NCBI GenBank assembly: GCA_002729495.1
Contig: PBYE01000073.1
Location: forward strand, 1-34,360
Length of the DNA stretch: 34,360 nt
Direction: 5' to 3'
Origin: Chromatiales bacterium
GTDB taxonomy: Bacteria > Pseudomonadota > Gammaproteobacteria > Steroidobacterales > GCA-2729495
The first letter of the stretch is position 1; the number at the start of each line of letters is the position of its first letter. A program made the translations under genes and the position numbers. The notes under the pieces were generated by a model. It was not told the DNA's origin. It saw nothing but the letters and a program-made list of their open reading frames with translations, and did no database searches. Below, in pieces: positions 32,425 to 34,360 of the stretch.

Positions 32425-33788
32425 CCCAGGCGTTCGACGAAGAACTGGCTCAGGAGCCGGTTCCGCGGGTCGAGTTTTTTGCGGATATCACGAAAGCGCC
32501 GTAAGCGGTCACCGTACGCCGTGGTGGCGTAGCGTGGTTTCACTCCCCTGGTCTGGTTAAACAACGGTATGCCCTTAAAGTGAACCGCGAACTCGGCAAA
32601 CTCAAGGAGGAAATCATCCCAGCCTTCCATATTGGTGCTGCGCATGGTTAACGCAAACAGCGGCCCCTCGAAGCTGGGGGACAACAGCGCATACTGGTCC
32701 TGGTCTACACGCCGGGCTTCGGCCGGCAGGTCGCACCGGTATCCGGAGCTGCGGTAATGGCGTTCGCAAAATTTCCGGAATGCCGGAATAACGCTGGCAA
32801 GGTTCGCAATCGAGAACAGCCAGGTGCTGCTGCCGGTTTCCTCATTGAGAACCAGCTTTTTAAAGCTACCGGTTTGTTCAATGGAGTTACTACCCGAAGC
32901 AACCAGCTTACTCGACAACGCATGCGATGCTTCGGTCAGGGTATCTATCAGCGGATCACGCAGGTTCTTTACCGGGAGTACCCTGTTAACCGAACGGATA
33001 ACTTTGGGCATGGCCGAATTAGTTGCCCAGTCGCGTAGTTTCCACGGCAGTGCTGCTGCCCTCCGTTCCGCTTCATCCGGATAGCGAATCTCAATGTAGG
33101 CACGATCGCGGAATGGCATCAGCGAAACTTTTACTGCCGCATTTACTTCCATAAGATTCGGCAGCAAACGAACAAACTCATCGATATCGACCTTGGTATT
33201 GCGGATCGTATACGAACGTATCGGTCGTATACGCAACGTGGCTGAATAGACGATACCAAGCAACCCTTAACTCATGCGGACGAGTAACAACAAATCCGGC
33301 AGGTTTTCGCCTATCTCAACCCGTTTACCCAACCCGTTTATCAGGGTGATCTGACAAACAGATGAGGCTAGCTGGCTGCCATCACCGGGCAAGCCGCCGC
33401 CTAGTGCGCTGCTGCTAATCGCGCCGCCGACCGTCCGGTTCGGATCCGAACAGTCACCAACCAACTCGAGGTTGTCATGAGCGAGGTGCTCGGCGAGGTC
33501 ACGCAGCCGTATGCCTGCCTGAACCGTCACGGTAGTAGCGGTCTGACCCAGGACGCGGTCCAGCGCGGTCATATCCACCGTGGTGCCCGTTGCCGTCTCA
33601 TTGCAACGAGTAATGGAGCTACGGGAGCCTGTCGGCCGCACGGGAGAGGGAAACTTTTCAGGATTCGTCAGTATCGCCGCAATATCGTCGGCCGAACGCG
33701 GGCGGGCAGTCGTTACTTTCACCGGAGCTTTGCGCTTGACCGGTCGCGTAACGGATTCGTACAAATCGATAGCTGTACTCTGGGGCAT
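32421..33788 (-). pseudogene. FAD-linked lactone oxidase-like gene with one in-frame ochre stop
   Basis: The ATG at 33788 follows AGGAG. The first 173 codons encode the FAD-binding (PCMH/FAD_binding_4) domain: PVRPTGSRSS, TVDMTALDRVL, VQAGIRLRDLAEHLAHDN, GDCSDPNRTVGGAISS. They end at TAA (33267-33269). The same frame continues at once with GLLGIVYSATLRIRPI and runs to a stop at 32421, ending YGDRLRRFRDIRKKLDPRNR, the C-terminal domain of D-arabinono-1,4-lactone/L-gulonolactone oxidase relatives. Joined length is 456 residues, normal for the family. The His that carries FAD covalently in some members (GSGHS) is replaced (GSRSS). It is preceded by a GEMM riboswitch and convergent with the UbiD-like gene. 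Both halves look conserved, so the lesion is recent, an error, or read through. Confidence 0.82.
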
Positions 33789-33841
33789 TTCTATGACTCC
33801 TGATGCAAAGCAACCGGAAAAAAGGAAACAGTGAAACGCCC

Positions 33842-33862
33842 GATCGGTTTGAATAACCGATC
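33842..33862 (-). promoter_or_regulatory. Hairpin directly after the riboswitch core
   Basis: GATCGGTT (33842-33849) and AACCGATC (33855-33862) form a perfect 8-bp stem with a 5-nt loop, 4 nt past the aptamer on the minus strand. It is likely part of the expression platform. A short T-run occurs about 20 nt further, so a classic terminator is not obvious. Confidence 0.5.
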
Positions 33863-33866
33863 CTTA

Positions 33867-33945
33867 ACTGGCGACTCCGCTGTCCTAGGATTTCTCCCTT
33901 AGACCGGTGGCTTTGTGTCCCCGGCTTTCGCTGGGTTTACCATTT
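33867..33945 (-). ncRNA. GEMM / cyclic-di-GMP-I riboswitch aptamer
   Basis: On the minus strand from 33943: ATGGTAAACC, a GAAA tetraloop (CAGCGAAAGCCG), GGGACACAAAGCCACCGG, then TCTAAGG, and after a short loop CCTAGGACAGCGGAGTCGCC. This follows the GEMM-I order (AAACC, GAAA, GGGACGCAAAGCC, CCGGxCTAA, TAGGxAGCGGxGTYxCC), including the tetraloop-receptor element. It sits about 80 nt ahead of the FAD oxidase start, so c-di-GMP (or c-AMP-GMP in the GEMM-Ib variant) would control that gene. Ligand choice between the two cannot be settled by eye. Confidence 0.8.
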
Positions 33946-33952
33946 TCAGTTG

Positions 33953-33979
33953 ATGATAGACCATGCCGGAAAATTACAA
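33953..33979 (-). promoter_or_regulatory. Putative promoter of the GEMM riboswitch transcript
   Basis: On the minus strand TTGTAA (33974-33979) and TATCAT (33953-33958) with a 15-bp spacer, which is short. Its start point would be at the 5' edge of the aptamer. Confidence 0.35.
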
Positions 33980-34150
33980 GGGAAGCAAAGTCACAAACTA
34001 TGCGAATAAATCATTCCAAAGCTATTTTTTGTATTTTAGTAAATGCCCGACCGGGACGTCAGGCCAAAAAAACAATGCCAAAATTATGTCGCATTGCTTA
34101 ATTGGAATCTGTACAAATCCAGATAGCGGATTCCATGTCAGGAGCGCGCA

Positions 34151-34360
34151 TCACCAGGGCATGGCCTTGCCGTCAGCATTCAGGAACACGCCGCTTTGCT
34201 CCGGCGTTAACCCGTCGATCAACGCCCGCATATCACGGACCGATTCTTCCGGGGTAGTAAGTTTTAGCACGCCGGCACGTATCAACTTGACTATCTGCTT
34301 GAAGTCCTCCGGCACCGGGTCATCGGGTCCGATCTTGCCTAACCCCCGAGTGTCGACCAG
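34151..34360 (-). CDS. Short-chain dehydrogenase/reductase, C-terminal end (partial)
   Basis: The last 69 residues before a TGA at 34151-34153; the 5' part is outside the window. Read from the edge: LVDTRGLGKIGPDDPVPEDF, then ESVRDMRALIDGLTPEQSGV and FLNADGKAMPW. This is the C-terminal segment of C-factor/CsgA-like SDRs (SVxxMxxxIDxLTPExSGxF...DGxxxPW) and matches the end of the exported SDR at 21704. It is upstream of the riboswitch and FAD oxidase on the same strand. No active-site residue is visible, so only the family can be given. Confidence 0.7.
   Translation of the reverse strand: MVDTRGLGKIGPDDPVPEDFKQIVKLIRAGVLKLTTPEESVRDMRALIDGLTPEQSGVFLNADGKAMPW

Noticed and set aside
33907-34101. 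Plus-strand 64-codon ORF.
   Set aside because: It runs antisense through the GEMM riboswitch and its promoter, has no ribosome site and no protein-like features.
1-34360. CRISPR array, insertion sequence, integrase or phage module.
   Set aside because: No spaced direct repeats, transposase or integrase motifs, or terminal inverted repeats were seen; the decayed genes appear without mobile-element remains.

Overview
The window reads as chromosomal DNA of a moderately GC-rich Gram-negative bacterium, most likely a gammaproteobacterium. This is judged from the BioF/BioD/BioA sequences, two TonB-dependent receptors, Tat signal peptides, an MFS-PlsC membrane protein, and cobalamin and GEMM-type riboswitches. 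I see no rRNA, tRNA, CRISPR array, insertion sequence or phage gene. The content is catabolic: a molybdenum hydroxylase of the ethylbenzene/steroid C25 dehydrogenase type, a PQQ dehydrogenase, a luciferase-like monooxygenase, several SDRs, a Rieske oxygenase and a UbiD-like decarboxylase. Use of steroids, terpenoids or aromatics is plausible but not proven.

Left part (1-8500): a minus-strand pair holds a nitrilase-fold protein lacking two of three catalytic residues, followed by the N-terminal half of a Tat-exported molybdenum enzyme. Divergent from it is biotin synthesis (bioF-bioD, then bioA 2.5 kb further on). The bio genes are separated by a DUF1838 lipoprotein and about 1.4 kb of debris: a lamin-tail/PEP-CTERM-like remnant fused to one acyl-CoA ligase fragment, then a second ligase fragment.

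Centre (8600-20770): a GT2 transferase, a large membrane protein and a GtrA-like protein resemble a GtrA/GtrB/GtrC lipid-linked glycosylation set. A minus-strand run follows: PQQ dehydrogenase, membrane protein, LLM flavoenzyme and an SDR similar to chlorophyll b reductases. A cobalamin riboswitch with a good promoter then leads into btuB and an MFS transporter.

Right part (20770-34360): a membrane-anchored zincin, an exported SDR, an orphan ParA, a TetR gene cut by an in-frame amber stop, the MFS-PlsC fusion, a PHP phosphoesterase, a Rieske oxygenase, a bidirectional terminator, a TonB receptor, a Tat-targeted UbiD-like protein, and an FAD-linked lactone-oxidase-like gene broken by one ochre stop. 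That last gene is preceded by a c-di-GMP-I (GEMM) type riboswitch. The window ends in the C-terminus of another SDR.

Most unusual are the exported UbiD homologue with an altered active-site motif beside a riboswitch-controlled flavin oxidase, the nitrilase-fold protein with changed catalytic residues, and the amount of recent gene decay. All assignments come from reading translated sequence and remembered family motifs; no database search was run.
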